Of a DNA stretch of 64,000 bases, positions 9,963 through 22,114 are shown piece by piece; position 1 is the first letter of the stretch; every line of letters starts with the position of its first letter. Position numbers and translations under genes: made by a program. The stretch comes from Klebsiella quasipneumoniae subsp. quasipneumoniae (GTDB taxonomy: Bacteria; Pseudomonadota; Gammaproteobacteria; Enterobacterales; Enterobacteriaceae): assembly GCF_020525925.1 (NCBI RefSeq), contig NZ_CP084876.1:4836001-4900000 (forward strand). The letters are read 5' to 3'. A model generated the notes under the pieces. That model saw nothing but the letters and a program-made list of their open reading frames with translations, had not been told where the DNA came from and ran no database searches.

Positions 9963-12401
9963 TCACTCGGCGCTCTTCTTCTTTGCCGCGCGCTTGGCTT
10001 TGGTCGCGGCGGCGATTTTCTGCGTTTTCGCCGACGGTTTTTTCGCTTTCTTCTCGCCTTTCGGCTTCGCTTTCGCCTGGTCTTTTTCTTTGCGGAACGC
10101 GCTGTCCGGCTCGAAGTTCACTTGCTTACCAACCTGACGACGACGGCCGCCCGGTTTGCCGGAGGTGCTCTTTTTCGCTTTCTCACGGGCGGTTTTGCCG
10201 ACATTACGCGGCGCGCGCTCGCTGGAGATCAGGGTAAAGTCGATTTTACGCTCGTCCATGTTGACCGCTTCCACACGGACTTCCACGCGGTCGCCCAGGC
10301 GATAGGTCTGCCCGCCGGACTCGCCGATCAGACGCTGCCCCACCTGGTCGAAACGATAGTAGTCGTTATCGAGGGAGGAAACATGCACCAGGCCGTCGAT
10401 AAACAGATCGTTGAGACGAACGAAGAAGCCAAAGCCGGTCACGCTGGCGATAACCCCGGAGAAGATATTGCCTACCTGATCCTGCATGAAGTCACACTTC
10501 AGCCAGTCGGAGACTTCGCGCGTCGCTTCATCGGCGCGACGTTCGGTCATCGAGCAGTGCTCGCCCAGCTGCAGCATCTCTTCCATGCTGTAGTGCCAGC
10601 CGCCAGTCTCCGTGCTATTGCCTTTATGCCCCTGCTCTTTGGCCAGCAGATATTTGATGGCGCGGTGCAGCGACAGATCCGGGTAACGACGGATCGGCGA
10701 GGTGAAGTGGGCATAGGACTGCAGCGCGAGGCCAAAGTGGCCGCGGTTTTCCGGATCGTAGACCGCCTGCTTCATCGACCGCAGGAGCATCGTCTGCAGC
10801 ATTTCCGCATCCGGGCGATCGGCGATGGAGGTCAGCAGTTCTGCGTAATCGCGCGGCTCCGGCTTGTTGCCGCCCGGCAGTTCCAGACCCAGCTCCGCCA
10901 GCACGCTGCGGAACGCGGTAATCGCCTCGGTGCTCGGCTTATCGTGAATACGGAACAGCGCCGGCTCTTGCGCCTTCTCAACGAAGCGCGCAGCGGAGAT
11001 GTTCGCCAGGATCATGCACTCTTCAATCAGCTTGTGCGCATCGTTACGCTGGGTCTGTTCGATACGCTCGATACGGCGCTCGGCGTTGAAGATGAATTTA
11101 GCTTCTTCACTTTCAAATGAGATACCGCCGCGCTCTTCGCGGGCGCCATCCAGCACCTTGTAGAGGTTATGCAGTTCTTCAATATGCTTCACCAGCGGCG
11201 CGTAGTGCTCACGCAGCTCCTGGTCGCCCTGCAGCATATGCCACACCTTGGTATAGGTCAGGCGAGCATGTGAACTCATCACCGCTTCATAGAATTTATA
11301 ACCGGTCAGACGGCCTTTTGACGAAATCGTCATCTCGCACACCATGCACAGGCGATCGACCTGCGGGTTCAGCGAGCACAGACCGTTAGACAGCACTTCC
11401 GGCAGCATCGGCACCACCTGCGACGGGAAGTAGACCGAGGTTCCGCGGCTGCGCGCTTCAGCGTCCAGCGGCGTCCCTGGACGCACGTAGTAGCTGACGT
11501 CGGCAATGGCTACCCACAGGCGCCAGCCGCCGCCGCGTTTCTTCTCGCAGTACACCGCGTCATCGAAGTCGCGGGCATCTTCGCCGTCAATGGTGACCAG
11601 CGGCAGGGAGCGCAGATCGACGCGCCCGGCTTTCGCCTCTTCCGGCACCTGCTCTTTCAGGCCGGAAACCTGGTTTTCTACCGCCGGCGGCCAGACGTAT
11701 GGAATTTCATGGGTGCGCAGCGCCATATCGACGGCCATGCCGGTACCCATGTTGTCGCCCAGCACTTCGACGATTTTCCCCACGGCTTTGGTGCGGCGGG
11801 TCGGGCGCTGGGTCAGCTCGACCACCACCACGTAGCCCATCCGCGCGCCCATAATCTCTTCCGGCGGGATCAGGATATCGAAGCTCAGGCGACTGTCGTC
11901 CGGGACGACGAAACCGACGCCAGCGTCGGTAAAGTAGCGGCCAACAATCTGGCTGGTTTTCGGCACCAGGACGCGGACAATGCGCGCTTCGCGGCGGCCC
12001 TTGCGGTCCGCGCCCAGCGGTTGGGCCAGCACCTGGTCGCCATGAATACAGGTTTTCATCTGCTCTGACGACAGGTAGAGATCGTCTTTGCGCCCTTCAA
12101 CGCGCAGGAAACCATAGCCATCACGGTGGCCGATAACGGTTCCTTTGAGGAGATCAAGGCGCTCCGGCAGCGCATAGCACTGACGGCGGGTGAAGACCAG
12201 CTGACCGTCGCGCTCCATCGCGCGCAGGCGGCGGCGCAGCGCTTCGGTTTGCTCTTCGCCCTCGATATTTAACTCGATGGCCAGCTCATCGCGGCTGGCA
12301 GGCTTTTCCCGTTTGGTTAAATGTTCGAGGATAAATTCCCGGCTCGGGATTGGGTTCGCGTACTTCTCAGCTTCGCGTTCCTGGAATGGATCTTGTGACA
12401 T
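9963..12401 (-). CDS. rnr: Exoribonuclease RNase R
   Basis: 812 aa. Domains in order: N-terminal winged-helix region (about 20-85), cold-shock OB domains (about 85-230), RNB catalytic domain (about 260-590), S1 domain (about 645-725) and a Lys/Ala-rich basic tail. The catalytic Asp cluster is in [15 protein letters not shown]. RNase R is a processive 3'-5' hydrolytic exoribonuclease that unwinds structured RNA and works with trans-translation. Upstream gene is nsrR (36 nt). Confidence 0.97.
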   Translation of the reverse strand: MSQDPFQEREAEKYANPIPSREFILEHLTKREKPASRDELAIELNIEGEEQTEALRRRLRAMERDGQLVFTRRQCYALPERLDLLKGTVIGHRDGYGFLRVEGRKDDLYLSSEQMKTCIHGDQVLAQPLGADRKGRREARIVRVLVPKTSQIVGRYFTDAGVGFVVPDDSRLSFDILIPPEEIMGARMGYVVVVELTQRPTRRTKAVGKIVEVLGDNMGTGMAVDMALRTHEIPYVWPPAVENQVSGLKEQVPEEAKAGRVDLRSLPLVTIDGEDARDFDDAVYCEKKRGGGWRLWVAIADVSYYVRPGTPLDAEARSRGTSVYFPSQVVPMLPEVLSNGLCSLNPQVDRLCMVCEMTISSKGRLTGYKFYEAVMSSHARLTYTKVWHMLQGDQELREHYAPLVKHIEELHNLYKVLDGAREERGGISFESEEAKFIFNAERRIERIEQTQRNDAHKLIEECMILANISAARFVEKAQEPALFRIHDKPSTEAITAFRSVLAELGLELPGGNKPEPRDYAELLTSIADRPDAEMLQTMLLRSMKQAVYDPENRGHFGLALQSYAHFTSPIRRYPDLSLHRAIKYLLAKEQGHKGNSTETGGWHYSMEEMLQLGEHCSMTERRADEATREVSDWLKCDFMQDQVGNIFSGVIASVTGFGFFVRLNDLFIDGLVHVSSLDNDYYRFDQVGQRLIGESGGQTYRLGDRVEVRVEAVNMDERKIDFTLISSERAPRNVGKTAREKAKKSTSGKPGGRRRQVGKQVNFEPDSAFRKEKDQAKAKPKGEKKAKKPSAKTQKIAAATKAKRAAKKKSAE

Positions 12402-12437
12402 ATCGGTTCCTCCGTTGTCATCTCCGGCAGAGTGGCG

Positions 12438-12863
12438 TCACTCCACCAGCAATAATTTATAAAGCGGTTGATTCTTCTCAACCAAATCAGCCAGCGTATA
12501 GTTATCCAGTTCCTTGAGAAAACTCTGCGCGGCTTCAGCTAGCGCCTGTTTCAAACGACAGGCTGGTGTAATGTGGCAAAACTCGCTGCTGCAGTTGACC
12601 AGCGATAAGGGTTCAAGGTCGCGCACCACGTCACCGACGCGGATCTGTCCTGCTGGTTTGCCGAGGCGAATGCCCCCGTTCTTCCCCCGCACGGCAGTTA
12701 CGTAGCCCATGCGACTTAACTGATTGATTATTTTAACCATATGATTACGGGAGACGCCATAGACCTCGGTCACTTCCGAGATACTGGTCATCCGTCCTTC
12801 CGGCAGCGACGCCATATAAATCAGCGCCCGTAGTCCGTAATCGGTGAAACTCGTTAACTGCAC
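12438..12863 (-). CDS. nsrR: Nitric-oxide-sensing Rrf2-family repressor NsrR
   Basis: 141 aa from a GTG at 12863. Upstream in-frame codons would add 15 residues absent from E. coli NsrR. Rrf2 winged helix (about 1-80), then three Cys ligands of the [Fe-S] cluster: Cys91, Cys96 and Cys102 in [17 protein letters not shown] attack on the cluster releases DNA and derepresses nitrosative-stress genes such as hmp and ytfE. First gene of the nsrR-rnr-rlmB unit. Confidence 0.96.
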   Translation of the reverse strand: MQLTSFTDYGLRALIYMASLPEGRMTSISEVTEVYGVSRNHMVKIINQLSRMGYVTAVRGKNGGIRLGKPAGQIRVGDVVRDLEPLSLVNCSSEFCHITPACRLKQALAEAAQSFLKELDNYTLADLVEKNQPLYKLLLVE

Positions 12864-12973
12864 ATAAACCTCAGGGAAAAGAAAACAGGGTATGTCGAGC
12901 GACATCATTATTATTGATGATAAACCAGCCAGCGCTCAGGCCGCTAATTTATTTAAAATGGGGCGGGCGAACA

Positions 12974-13007
12974 GCAAAAACAAGGGCGCCCGAACGGCGC
13001 CCCTTGC
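12974..13007 (-). terminator. Intrinsic terminator downstream of purA
   Basis: GC-rich stem (CAAGGGGCGCC with GGCGCCCTTG, one bulge) followed on the minus strand by GTTTTTG, just past the purA stop codon and before nsrR. Confidence 0.85.
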
Positions 13008-13013
13008 GAGTGA

Positions 13014-14315
<1,302 letters not shown>

Positions 14316-14414
14316 TCAAAATCACCGTTTGCTTAAAAATGGATTCTACCATCGCTTTTTCAGAGTTACAGCACTTTTTGCATCCAAAATAAGGCAAATC
14401 CGACCACTTTTTGA

Positions 14415-14612
14415 TCAGCCAATCGATTTCCTCAACATGTAGTAGATCACAATCCCGGCAACCACAAGTCCGCCGCCAAAGCGCCGCAATAAATTATCCG
14501 GGAGCTGGCTCAGGCTGGCGACCATCTTGCGCCAGGCGCGCGGATAAAGTAGCGGGCCAAGCCCTTCGAGTACTAAAACCAGCGCCAGCGCCAGCCAAAT
14601 GGTGGAGTTCAT
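14415..14612 (-). CDS. yjeT: YjeT, small inner-membrane protein (DUF2065)
   Basis: 65 aa from ATG 14612 (MNSTIWLALALVLVLEGLGP). A longer in-frame ORF to 14684 adds 24 polar residues not found in the family. Two hydrophobic segments (about 4-22 and 46-60) flank a basic loop. Function unknown. In E. coli it lies between hflC and purA; here the microcin-like gene at 14836 has been added between it and hflC. Confidence 0.88.
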   Translation of the reverse strand: MNSTIWLALALVLVLEGLGPLLYPRAWRKMVASLSQLPDNLLRRFGGGLVVAGIVIYYMLRKSIG

Positions 14613-14669
14613 CGTCAACCCTAATTGAAAAGTATCATCGCCGCCTTCGCAGGCGTCATCGGCCAGCAC

Positions 14670-14746
14670 AGTGAATTCATTCACTCATTTCACATTGTCC
14701 CGTATTTCAGCTTCATTATGAACCAGCAAAGTGAAACATAATTCAC
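14670..14746 (+). promoter_or_regulatory. Two GTGAA/TTCAC inverted repeats upstream of the lone microcin-like gene
   Basis: Palindrome AGTGAAT-TC-ATTCACT at 14670-14685 and a second inverted repeat GTGAA-N6-TTCAC at 14731-14746, with ATTTCACATT between them (14687-14696). ATTTCACATT recurs exactly at 50331-50340 and AATTCACA at 50415-50422, both upstream of the second peptide gene. These look like operator half-sites for one regulator; binding is inferred. Confidence 0.5.
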
Positions 14747-14757
14747 AACTAATTGTA

Positions 14758-14786
14758 TTGATGGATATTTTTTAAACTGTAACTAT
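14758..14786 (+). promoter_or_regulatory. Candidate promoter of the lone microcin-like gene
   Basis: -35-like TTGATG (14758-14763), 17-bp spacer, -10-like AACTAT (14781-14786), directly downstream of the GTGAA/TTCAC repeats. The leader to the ATG at 14836 would be about 45 nt. Weak matches to consensus suggest that an activator is needed. Confidence 0.4.
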
Positions 14787-14835
14787 GCCGTCGCGTACTA
14801 CAACCCGGTACGTCTACATAATCAGGAAGATTATC

Positions 14836-15126
14836 ATGAGAGAATTAACCGCATTTGAAATCGAAAATGTGAGCGGCGCAGGCTGGTTACAGGATGGCCT
14901 GGCCTCCTTAGGTAGTAAGGTCGGCGCCGCCGTATGGACGATGGGCACCGATGCCCTGAGCATCAACCTGCCGCTGCTTGGCACCATTAATCTGGCCGAT
15001 CTGGCGCCGGACCTGGGCAAAACCCTGGGCGAAAGCGTTGGCTCATCTATCGGCGGCACCATCGAGAGTACGCTGGCGAGCCTGCCGGTGATCGGCGGCC
15101 TGCTGAACAAGCTGCTCGGCAACTAA
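14836..15126 (+). CDS. Class II microcin-like double-glycine-leader peptide (lone gene)
   Basis: 96 aa. The first 15 residues (MRELTAFEIENVSGA) are a double-glycine-type leader ending Gly-Ala, the same cut pair and length as in the microcin E492 precursor. The predicted mature peptide is about 81 aa, starts GWLQDGLASL, and is rich in Gly, Leu and Ser with no Cys. It has no Ser-rich C-terminal tail like that of siderophore microcins. It ends in a hydrophobic segment LPVIGGLLNKLLGN. The leader matches that of the peptide at 50526 at 8 of 15 positions, including LT.FE.E and SG. No exporter or immunity gene lies nearby, so export by the 51-54 kb transporter is inferred. Antibacterial activity is unproven. 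Confidence 0.78.
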   Translation: MRELTAFEIENVSGAGWLQDGLASLGSKVGAAVWTMGTDALSINLPLLGTINLADLAPDLGKTLGESVGSSIGGTIESTLASLPVIGGLLNKLLGN

Positions 15127-15144
15127 TTCACGCCGTCGTAGCAT

Positions 15145-15175
15145 AAAAAAAGGCGCCTGTCTCAGGCGCCTTTTT
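15145..15175. terminator. Bidirectional terminator between the microcin-like gene and hflC
   Basis: AGGCGCC/GGCGCCT 7-bp stem with a 7-nt loop, flanked by a 5' A-run and a 3' T-run. It can end both the microcin-like transcript (+) and the hflC transcript (-). Confidence 0.9.
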
Positions 15176-15209
15176 GCATTAACCACTGTAGGTTACTGTC
15201 ATCTTCGAC

Positions 15210-16214
15210 TTATTTACGCACCGAATCCGGTGAACGCATATAGCGGAAGAAATCGCTATCCGGGCTCAGGACCATGACATCCTGATTGCTCTGGAAGCTC
15301 TTCTCATAGGCGCGCAGGCTACGAATAAAGGAATAGAAGCCCGGATCCTGGCTGAACGCGTCGGCAAACAGTTTTGCCGATTCCGCATCGCCTTCACCAC
15401 GCAGGATACGGCCCTGGCGCTCGGCTTCCGCCAGCGTCTTGGTGACTTCATAGTCCGCGGTCGCGCGCAGTTTTTCCGCCTCTTCCTGACCCTGTGAACG
15501 GTGGCGACGAGCAACCGCTTCACGCTCCGCGCGCATACGGTTGTAGATCGCTTCCGACACTTCCGCCGGCAGGTTGATCTGCTTGATACGCACGTCGACG
15601 ACTTCAATACCCAGCGCCGCCATACTGTTCGGGTTGATCACCTGCACTTTGCCGTTGGTTTCAGCTTCCACGCGCTCTGCCGCTTTGGCAATCGCGTCGT
15701 CAGCTGCCGGCGTGCTAACCTCGTCTTCCGTACCGGCCGACCCTGAGTTCAGCGCATCACGCACTTCCAGCGTCAGACGGCCACGGGAGTCGGTGACGAT
15801 GTCTTTCACATCCAGACGGCCGATTTCAGAACGCAGACGGTCCGAGAATTTACGCTTCAGCAGCACCTCTGCCTGGGAGACGTCGCCGCCGCCGGTGGCC
15901 AGGTAGTAACGGCTGAAGTCGCTGATGCGCCATTTAATATAGGAGTCGACGATCAGGTCTTTCTTCTCTTTGGTGACAAATCGGTCAGCCTGGTTATCCA
16001 TGGTCTGAATACGCGCATCCAGCATTTTCACCGATTCGATAAACGGGATCTTGAAGTGCAGGCCTGGCGCATATACCAGCGGCTTGTTTTCGTCGTCACG
16101 CAGAACTTTACCGAAACGCAGCGTGATACCGCGCTCGCCCTCCTTCACGACAAAGACTGACATGTAGAGCACTACCAGCACGATGACAATGATCGCGATA
16201 ACAGATTTACGCAT
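15210..16214 (-). CDS. hflC: HflC, FtsH protease modulator (SPFH protein)
   Basis: 334 aa. An N-terminal transmembrane anchor (about 5-22) is followed by a periplasmic SPFH/band-7 domain (about 25-190) and a helical region containing RSQGQEEAEKLRA. HflC pairs with HflK in a cage that encloses FtsH and tunes its degradation of membrane proteins and of phage lambda CII. Two nt separate it from hflK. Last gene of the long miaA-hfq-hflXKC run. Confidence 0.97.
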   Translation of the reverse strand: MRKSVIAIIVIVLVVLYMSVFVVKEGERGITLRFGKVLRDDENKPLVYAPGLHFKIPFIESVKMLDARIQTMDNQADRFVTKEKKDLIVDSYIKWRISDFSRYYLATGGGDVSQAEVLLKRKFSDRLRSEIGRLDVKDIVTDSRGRLTLEVRDALNSGSAGTEDEVSTPAADDAIAKAAERVEAETNGKVQVINPNSMAALGIEVVDVRIKQINLPAEVSEAIYNRMRAEREAVARRHRSQGQEEAEKLRATADYEVTKTLAEAERQGRILRGEGDAESAKLFADAFSQDPGFYSFIRSLRAYEKSFQSNQDVMVLSPDSDFFRYMRSPDSVRK

Positions 16215-16216
16215 CG

Positions 16217-17479
16217 TTATTCCCCCTGACGCTGGTAGTCGTTACGCTGCGCGTTAGCGCGGCGTTGGTCCATAATGCTACCCCCGGTTGAGCTCGAGGT
16301 TGATGAGGTGCTGGCGCTGCCAGTGCTGGATGCAGGCGGCAGACGCAGCAGATCGCTGGCGTCACTGCTATCGCTCTTTGCTGCCGGCGCAGCGGCGCCT
16401 TTCAGCATCTGGTCCAGCGGCAGAACCATGAGATTGCCGTTTTTGCTGTCATTAACCAGCACTTTACGGGTGTGGCTCAGCACTTTTTCCATCGTTTCGA
16501 TGTACAGACGCTCGCGGGTAATCTCCGGCGCGGCTTTGTATTCCGGCAGGATCTTAGCAAAGCGAGCCACTTCACCCTGGGCTTCCAGGACGGTCTGGGT
16601 CTTATAGGCGCGTGCCTCTTCGAGGATACGCTGCGCCTGACCATTCGCGCGCGGCTGGACTTCGTTGGTGTAAGCCTCCGCTTCACGAATGTATTGCTGT
16701 TCGTTCTCACGCGCGGCAATGGCATCGTCAAACGCGGCTTTCACCTCTTCCGGCGGACGTGCCGTCTGGAAGTTGACGTCCAGCAGAGTGATGCCCATGT
16801 TGTACGGGCGAATCGTCTCTTCCAGCTCACGCTGAGTATCGCTACGGATCACGGTACGACCTTCGGTCAGAATGCGATCCATGGTGTATTTACCGATCAC
16901 CCCGCGCAGCGCGCTGTCGGTGGCCTGACGCAGGCTGTCGTCCGCGCTGGTGACGCTAAACAGATAGCGCTCCGGATCGGTGACGCGGTACTGCACGTTC
17001 ATCTCAACGCGCACCACGTTTTCGTCAGAGGTCAACATGACGCCGGACGCCGCCAGTTCACGTACCGACTCCACGTTTACTGCCTGCACGTTATCGATAA
17101 AGGTCGGCTTCCAGTTCAGGCCCGGCTCAACCAGATGGCTGAACTTACCAAAACGGGTGACCACGCCGCGTTCGGCTTCTTTAATAGTATAGAAACCGCT
17201 GGCCGCCCAGATAATCACTGCCGCCGCGGCAACGATGCCGACAATACGCCCGCCCATCGGTCCGCGAGGTCCCTGCGCGCTATTGCCGCCGCCCAGTCCG
17301 CCCTTGCCGCCGCCGAGCCCGCCAAGTTTTTTACTTAACTTGCGGAAGATATCATCCAGATCCGGCGGCCCCTGCTCGCGACCGCCTTTGTTGCCATTTC
17401 CCTCAGAGTTGCCGCCAGGTTTGCTGCTCCCCCACGGGTCGCGGTCCTGTCCGTTATTACCGGGCTGATTCCACGCCAT
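16217..17479 (-). CDS. hflK: HflK, FtsH protease modulator (SPFH protein)
   Basis: 420 aa. The cytoplasmic N terminus is Gly/Asn-rich, and a single TM helix lies at about residues 80-98. The SPFH domain (about 98-265) is followed by a coiled-coil region with the characteristic ARENEQQYIREAEAYTNEVQPRA. A Ser/Thr-rich C-terminal tail ends NDYQRQGE. Partner of HflC in the FtsH-regulating complex. 65 nt after hflX. Confidence 0.97.
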   Translation of the reverse strand: MAWNQPGNNGQDRDPWGSSKPGGNSEGNGNKGGREQGPPDLDDIFRKLSKKLGGLGGGKGGLGGGNSAQGPRGPMGGRIVGIVAAAAVIIWAASGFYTIKEAERGVVTRFGKFSHLVEPGLNWKPTFIDNVQAVNVESVRELAASGVMLTSDENVVRVEMNVQYRVTDPERYLFSVTSADDSLRQATDSALRGVIGKYTMDRILTEGRTVIRSDTQRELEETIRPYNMGITLLDVNFQTARPPEEVKAAFDDAIAARENEQQYIREAEAYTNEVQPRANGQAQRILEEARAYKTQTVLEAQGEVARFAKILPEYKAAPEITRERLYIETMEKVLSHTRKVLVNDSKNGNLMVLPLDQMLKGAAAPAAKSDSSDASDLLRLPPASSTGSASTSSTSSSTGGSIMDQRRANAQRNDYQRQGE

Positions 17480-17544
17480 GTATATGCTCCATATTTGTTT
17501 TTGATATCCCCACAGGGGTCAATATCTTCAGGCAAGCTGCAAGG

Positions 17545-18825
17545 TCAAACCACATAGTCAACAAGCGTTGGCTCTTGCTTACAGAGGCGCCGCCAGTCAA
17601 CGATCGGCATGCGCACCTGCAGACTCACGCTGCCGTCATCCTCCATCCACTCTTTTTCTATCGCCTGAAGCTGATAGAAACGGCTTCTCAGTCGCCCTTC
17701 TTTCGGCGGTAAGCGCAGCGTATGCTGGGCCACTTCACCGGAAAGGCGCTCCGTTAACGCCTGAAAAAGCAGTGGTACGCCAACCCCGGTCTGAGCGGAA
17801 AGCCAGACCCGAATCGGTTTATTTTCATCGTCGCGATCGATGCGCGGTTCAAAATCGTCCAGCATGTCGATTTTGTTCATCACCAGCAGCGCCGGGATCT
17901 CATCGGCCTCAATTTCAGCGAGAACCGTATTTACCGCATCAATGTTTTCCTGCACGCGGACATCCGCCGCGTCAATCACATGCAGCAGCAGCGTCGCCTG
18001 ACGCGTCTCCTGCAACGTCGCTTTAAACGCGGCCACCAGATCGTGCGGCAGGTGGCGAATAAAGCCGACGGTATCGGCCAGCACCGTTTCGCCGACGTCA
18101 GGGACGTCAATGCGGCGCAGCGTCGGGTCCAGGGTCGCGAACAGCTGGTTCGCGGCATAGACCTCGGCGGCGGTGATCTGGTTAAAGAGCGTTGATTTTC
18201 CGGCGTTGGTGTAGCCCACCAGCGACACGGTTGGAATATCGGCTTTCGCGCGCGACCGCCGCCCCTGCTCACGCTGTTTTTCGACTTTTTCCAGCCGCGA
18301 CAGGATCTGCATGATGCGGTTACGCAATAAACGACGGTCAGTTTCGAGCTGGGTTTCACCCGGGCCACGCAAACCGATCCCGCCCTTTTGTCTTTCAAGG
18401 TGGGTCCAGCCGCGGACAAGGCGGGTCGCCATATGGCGCAGCTGCGCCAGCTCGACCTGCAGTTTCCCTTCATGGGTGCGCGCGCGCTGAGCGAAAATAT
18501 CTAAAATAAGACCGGTACGATCGATAACCCGGCATTCGCACAGGCGTTCCAGGTTGCGTTCTTGCGCCGGACTCAGGGCATGATCGAAGAGCACGACCGA
18601 AGCGCCGGTCGCTTTAACGGCTTCCGCAATTTCGACTGCCTTACCTTCACCAACAAAATACTTCGGGTGCGGTGCTTTACGGCTACCGGTAATCACCTGC
18701 ATTGCTTCGACACCGGCGGAAGAGGCCAGAGTTTCAAACTCCTGGAGGTCTTCCATATCTTTGTCTTGCGAAAAATAGATGTGTACCAGTACCGCCTGCT
18801 CACCGGCGTCATAACGGTCAAACAA
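17545..18825 (-). CDS. hflX: Ribosome-splitting GTPase HflX
   Basis: 426 aa. The N-terminal HflX domain (about 1-190) contains GLRGPGETQLETDRR. The G domain (about 195-365) has G1 GYTNAGKST, G3 DTVGFIRHLP and G4 NKID. HflX splits stalled 70S ribosomes under heat stress. Downstream of hfq by 75 nt. Confidence 0.97.
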   Translation of the reverse strand: MFDRYDAGEQAVLVHIYFSQDKDMEDLQEFETLASSAGVEAMQVITGSRKAPHPKYFVGEGKAVEIAEAVKATGASVVLFDHALSPAQERNLERLCECRVIDRTGLILDIFAQRARTHEGKLQVELAQLRHMATRLVRGWTHLERQKGGIGLRGPGETQLETDRRLLRNRIMQILSRLEKVEKQREQGRRSRAKADIPTVSLVGYTNAGKSTLFNQITAAEVYAANQLFATLDPTLRRIDVPDVGETVLADTVGFIRHLPHDLVAAFKATLQETRQATLLLHVIDAADVRVQENIDAVNTVLAEIEADEIPALLVMNKIDMLDDFEPRIDRDDENKPIRVWLSAQTGVGVPLLFQALTERLSGEVAQHTLRLPPKEGRLRSRFYQLQAIEKEWMEDDGSVSLQVRMPIVDWRRLCKQEPTLVDYVV

Positions 18826-18900
18826 GCGTAAACCCCTTATAAAATACCAGCGGGGAACGCAGAAAACCTGGCTCCCCGGCGTGGAAAAACAGCACTAGCC

Positions 18901-19221
<321 letters not shown>

Positions 19222-19301
19222 TTATATGTATGCTTGTTTTGTACTCAGAACCTTACGATTCTCAAAAAAAATTACGCACGATACCGTTTAATTGTACACG
19301 T

Positions 19302-20252
19302 TCAGTTCTGGCTCGCACCAACAACCTGTAATACTTTGTTGAGCGCTTGTTCAGGTTGTTCACTGTCTAACCAATGCACACCTTCCCAACCGCGCAGCCA
19401 GGTGACCTGACGTTTGGCTAACTGTCTCGTGGCGCAAACACCTCGATAAACCATCTCATCATATGGGATCTCGCCATTGAGATATGACCACATCTGGCGG
19501 TATCCGACACAACGGATGGAAGGCATATCCGTATGCAAATCTCCGCGGGCAAAAAGCGCCCGTACTTCTGCTTCAAAACCTGAAGCTAACATCTGATGAA
19601 AACGCTGTTCTATGCGTTGATGGAGCAGTTCACGGCTCGCCGGGGCGATGGCGAACTGATGCACCTGATATGGCAGAGCGTCTCCTGACGTTTGCGTCAG
19701 TTCCGTTAAAGTTTTACCCGAAATGAAAAAAACTTCCAGTGCCCGGGAAAGCCTTTGCGGATCATTTGGATGAATACGCGCAGCCGCCACGGGATCGATC
19801 TCCTGTAACTGCTGATGTAACGCGTTCCACCCCTGCTCTGCGGCCTGCCGCTCAATCCGCGCTCTGACCTCTGGGTCAGCGGACGGTAAGGGCGACAATC
19901 CTTCCAGCAACGCTTTGAAATACAACATCGTCCCGCCGACTAACAGCGGAATTCGCCCGGCGGCAACAATTTCCGCCATCGCCGCCAGCGCATCGCGGCG
20001 AAAATCCGCCGCGGAATAGGCCTCTGCAGGATCCAAAATATCCAGCAGCCGGTGCGGCGCGGCGCTCAGCTCTGCGGCATCCGGTTTGGCGGTGCCAATA
20101 TCCATTCCCCGATAAATGAGGGCGGAATCAACACTAATCAACTCTACTGGCAAAACTTTACGTAAGGCTATCGCCAGCGCGGTTTTGCCGGAGGCCGTCG
20201 GGCCCATTAAAAAAATTGCCTTGGGCAGGCTCGCCTCGGTTACATCATTCAT
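19302..20252 (-). CDS. miaA: tRNA dimethylallyltransferase MiaA
   Basis: 316 aa. P-loop [11 protein letters not shown] (about 17-27), then [16 protein letters not shown] and [20 protein letters not shown]. MiaA adds the isopentenyl group to A37 of tRNAs that read UNN codons. The start codon lies within the mutL 3' end (8-nt overlap). Confidence 0.97.
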   Translation of the reverse strand: MNDVTEASLPKAIFLMGPTASGKTALAIALRKVLPVELISVDSALIYRGMDIGTAKPDAAELSAAPHRLLDILDPAEAYSAADFRRDALAAMAEIVAAGRIPLLVGGTMLYFKALLEGLSPLPSADPEVRARIERQAAEQGWNALHQQLQEIDPVAAARIHPNDPQRLSRALEVFFISGKTLTELTQTSGDALPYQVHQFAIAPASRELLHQRIEQRFHQMLASGFEAEVRALFARGDLHTDMPSIRCVGYRQMWSYLNGEIPYDEMVYRGVCATRQLAKRQVTWLRGWEGVHWLDSEQPEQALNKVLQVVGASQN

Positions 20253-22104
20253 CTTTCAGGGCATTCATCGCCGAATGGAGATCTACAGGTTGTAACAGGC
20301 CACCCGGCGGCGTTCTCACCAGCTGCGGGCAAAGACGCTCAACGTCCGCCAGCAGCGCAATCGCCTGCGCCATATTCCATGACGTCTGTTCGCTCGTCAG
20401 ATTACGCGCCATCCATTGGGCGATATTGCCGACGTCGAATGCGTTTTGCTGCGCCAGGTAGCCTATCAGTTCAGGAATCAAGATTTGTAAATTTTGTTGT
20501 CTTAAGGGTAAAGGGACCGCGCGCACCGTCACGTGCAGGGCATCGGTATGCATATCGATCCCCAGCTGCGTCAGCGCCGACTGCGCGGCGGCCAGCGCCT
20601 GTTTTTCCCCTTCCGTCACTTTTAACCGCAGGGGGATCAACAGCGGCTGGGCACAGACGGCCTCTGCTCCCGGGGTTAACTGCGCCTGGCGCAGCCAGCG
20701 CTCGGCAACGGTCAACGACAGCAGCGCCAGGCCGCCCTCGCGCTCGAGCAGCGCGCAGTCGCGGCTCACAATCGTCAGCACTCTGCCAAAGCTCTGGCTG
20801 TGACCGGCCAGTTCCGCCGTGCCCGGAGTCTGTAACGCGGGCTTTGGCGCCGTTGGCGTGTCGAGCAACTGACGATAAAGCGCCCCTTGCTGCTTCTGGT
20901 AACCCGGCTGCGCGTGCGGCCAGCTCGCGCCGCCCGGCCTGCCGCTGGAGGCCGCAGACTCACGCGATGGCGTGATGCTGAAACGGGTTGCCGGTTCACG
21001 CGCTTCCGACGGCCGCGCAAACTGGTTGCCGCCCGCCGCGATCCGGTTCTCCGGCATCGCACGGGGCGCCGGCGGGTCGTCTTTTTCCGCCAGCGGCGCG
21101 TCAAGTTGCTGCTGCAGCACGCTCAGTACGCCCTGGTAGATAAAGTCATGCACCAGGCGCGACTGATGGAAACGCACCTCATGCTTGGCCGGGTGGACGT
21201 TCACATCCACCTGATGGGGATCGATCTCCAGATACAGCACAAACGCCGGCTGCTGATCGGCCCCCAGCTTGTCTTCACAGGCCTGGCGGATAGCGTGGTT
21301 GATCAGCCGTTCGCGCATCATCCGCCCGTTAACATAGCAATACTGAATTTCCGCCAGCGCAGGGGTGGTATGCAGCGGATCGGCGACCCAGCCGCGCAGG
21401 GTCAGATCGCCATGCTGCCACTCAATCGCCAGGGCATGTTCAAGAAAGGCGGCGCCACAGATGGTTCCCAGCCGCCGCTCCCGTTGGCCATCCTGAGCGA
21501 CTGCCCGATACTGGCGCATCACCTTGCCGTTATGGCTGAGGTTGATGGTGACGTCGAAGCGCGCCAGCGCAATGCGGCGGACCACCTCGTCAATATGGCC
21601 GAACTCGGTCTTTTCGGTGCGCATAAATTTGCGCCGCGCCGGGGTGTTGTAGAACAGATCGAGGACTTCCAGGGTGGTGCCGACCGGATGCGCCGCCGGC
21701 TTCACCGTCACCGCCTGATCGCGGCCTTCGGCATACGCCTGCCAGGCTTCCTGCTGTTCCGCCGTGCGCGAGGTGAGCGTCAGGCGCGCCACCGAGCTGA
21801 TACTGGCCAGCGCTTCGCCGCGAAAACCGAGGCTGATAATGGCTTCGAGATCGTCGAGCGAGGCGATTTTGCTGGTCGCGTGGCGAGCCAGGGCCAGCGC
21901 CAGCTCGTCTTTTTTGATGCCGCAGCCGTTATCGCGAATGCGAATGAGCTTCGCGCCGCCGCGTTCGATATCAATATCAATTCGCGTGGCGCCCGCATCA
22001 AGGCTGTTTTCAACCAGCTCTTTCACCACCGACGCGGGCCGTTCCACCACTTCGCCGGCGGCAATCTGGTTGGCGAGCTGCGGCGGCAGAACCTGAATCG
22101 GCAT
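20245..22104 (-). CDS. mutL: DNA mismatch-repair protein MutL
   Basis: 619 aa. The GHKL ATPase N terminus has [22 protein letters not shown] and [12 protein letters not shown]. The transducer domain runs to about 330, a variable Pro/Ala/Ser-rich linker covers about 340-430, and the C-terminal dimerisation domain follows. No endonuclease DQHAxxER motif is seen, as is normal for enterobacterial MutL. It links MutS to MutH and UvrD. 10 nt after amiB. Confidence 0.97.
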   Translation of the reverse strand: MPIQVLPPQLANQIAAGEVVERPASVVKELVENSLDAGATRIDIDIERGGAKLIRIRDNGCGIKKDELALALARHATSKIASLDDLEAIISLGFRGEALASISSVARLTLTSRTAEQQEAWQAYAEGRDQAVTVKPAAHPVGTTLEVLDLFYNTPARRKFMRTEKTEFGHIDEVVRRIALARFDVTINLSHNGKVMRQYRAVAQDGQRERRLGTICGAAFLEHALAIEWQHGDLTLRGWVADPLHTTPALAEIQYCYVNGRMMRERLINHAIRQACEDKLGADQQPAFVLYLEIDPHQVDVNVHPAKHEVRFHQSRLVHDFIYQGVLSVLQQQLDAPLAEKDDPPAPRAMPENRIAAGGNQFARPSEAREPATRFSITPSRESAASSGRPGGASWPHAQPGYQKQQGALYRQLLDTPTAPKPALQTPGTAELAGHSQSFGRVLTIVSRDCALLEREGGLALLSLTVAERWLRQAQLTPGAEAVCAQPLLIPLRLKVTEGEKQALAAAQSALTQLGIDMHTDALHVTVRAVPLPLRQQNLQILIPELIGYLAQQNAFDVGNIAQWMARNLTSEQTSWNMAQAIALLADVERLCPQLVRTPPGGLLQPVDLHSAMNALKDE

Positions 22105-22114
22105 CCCCTGCTCC

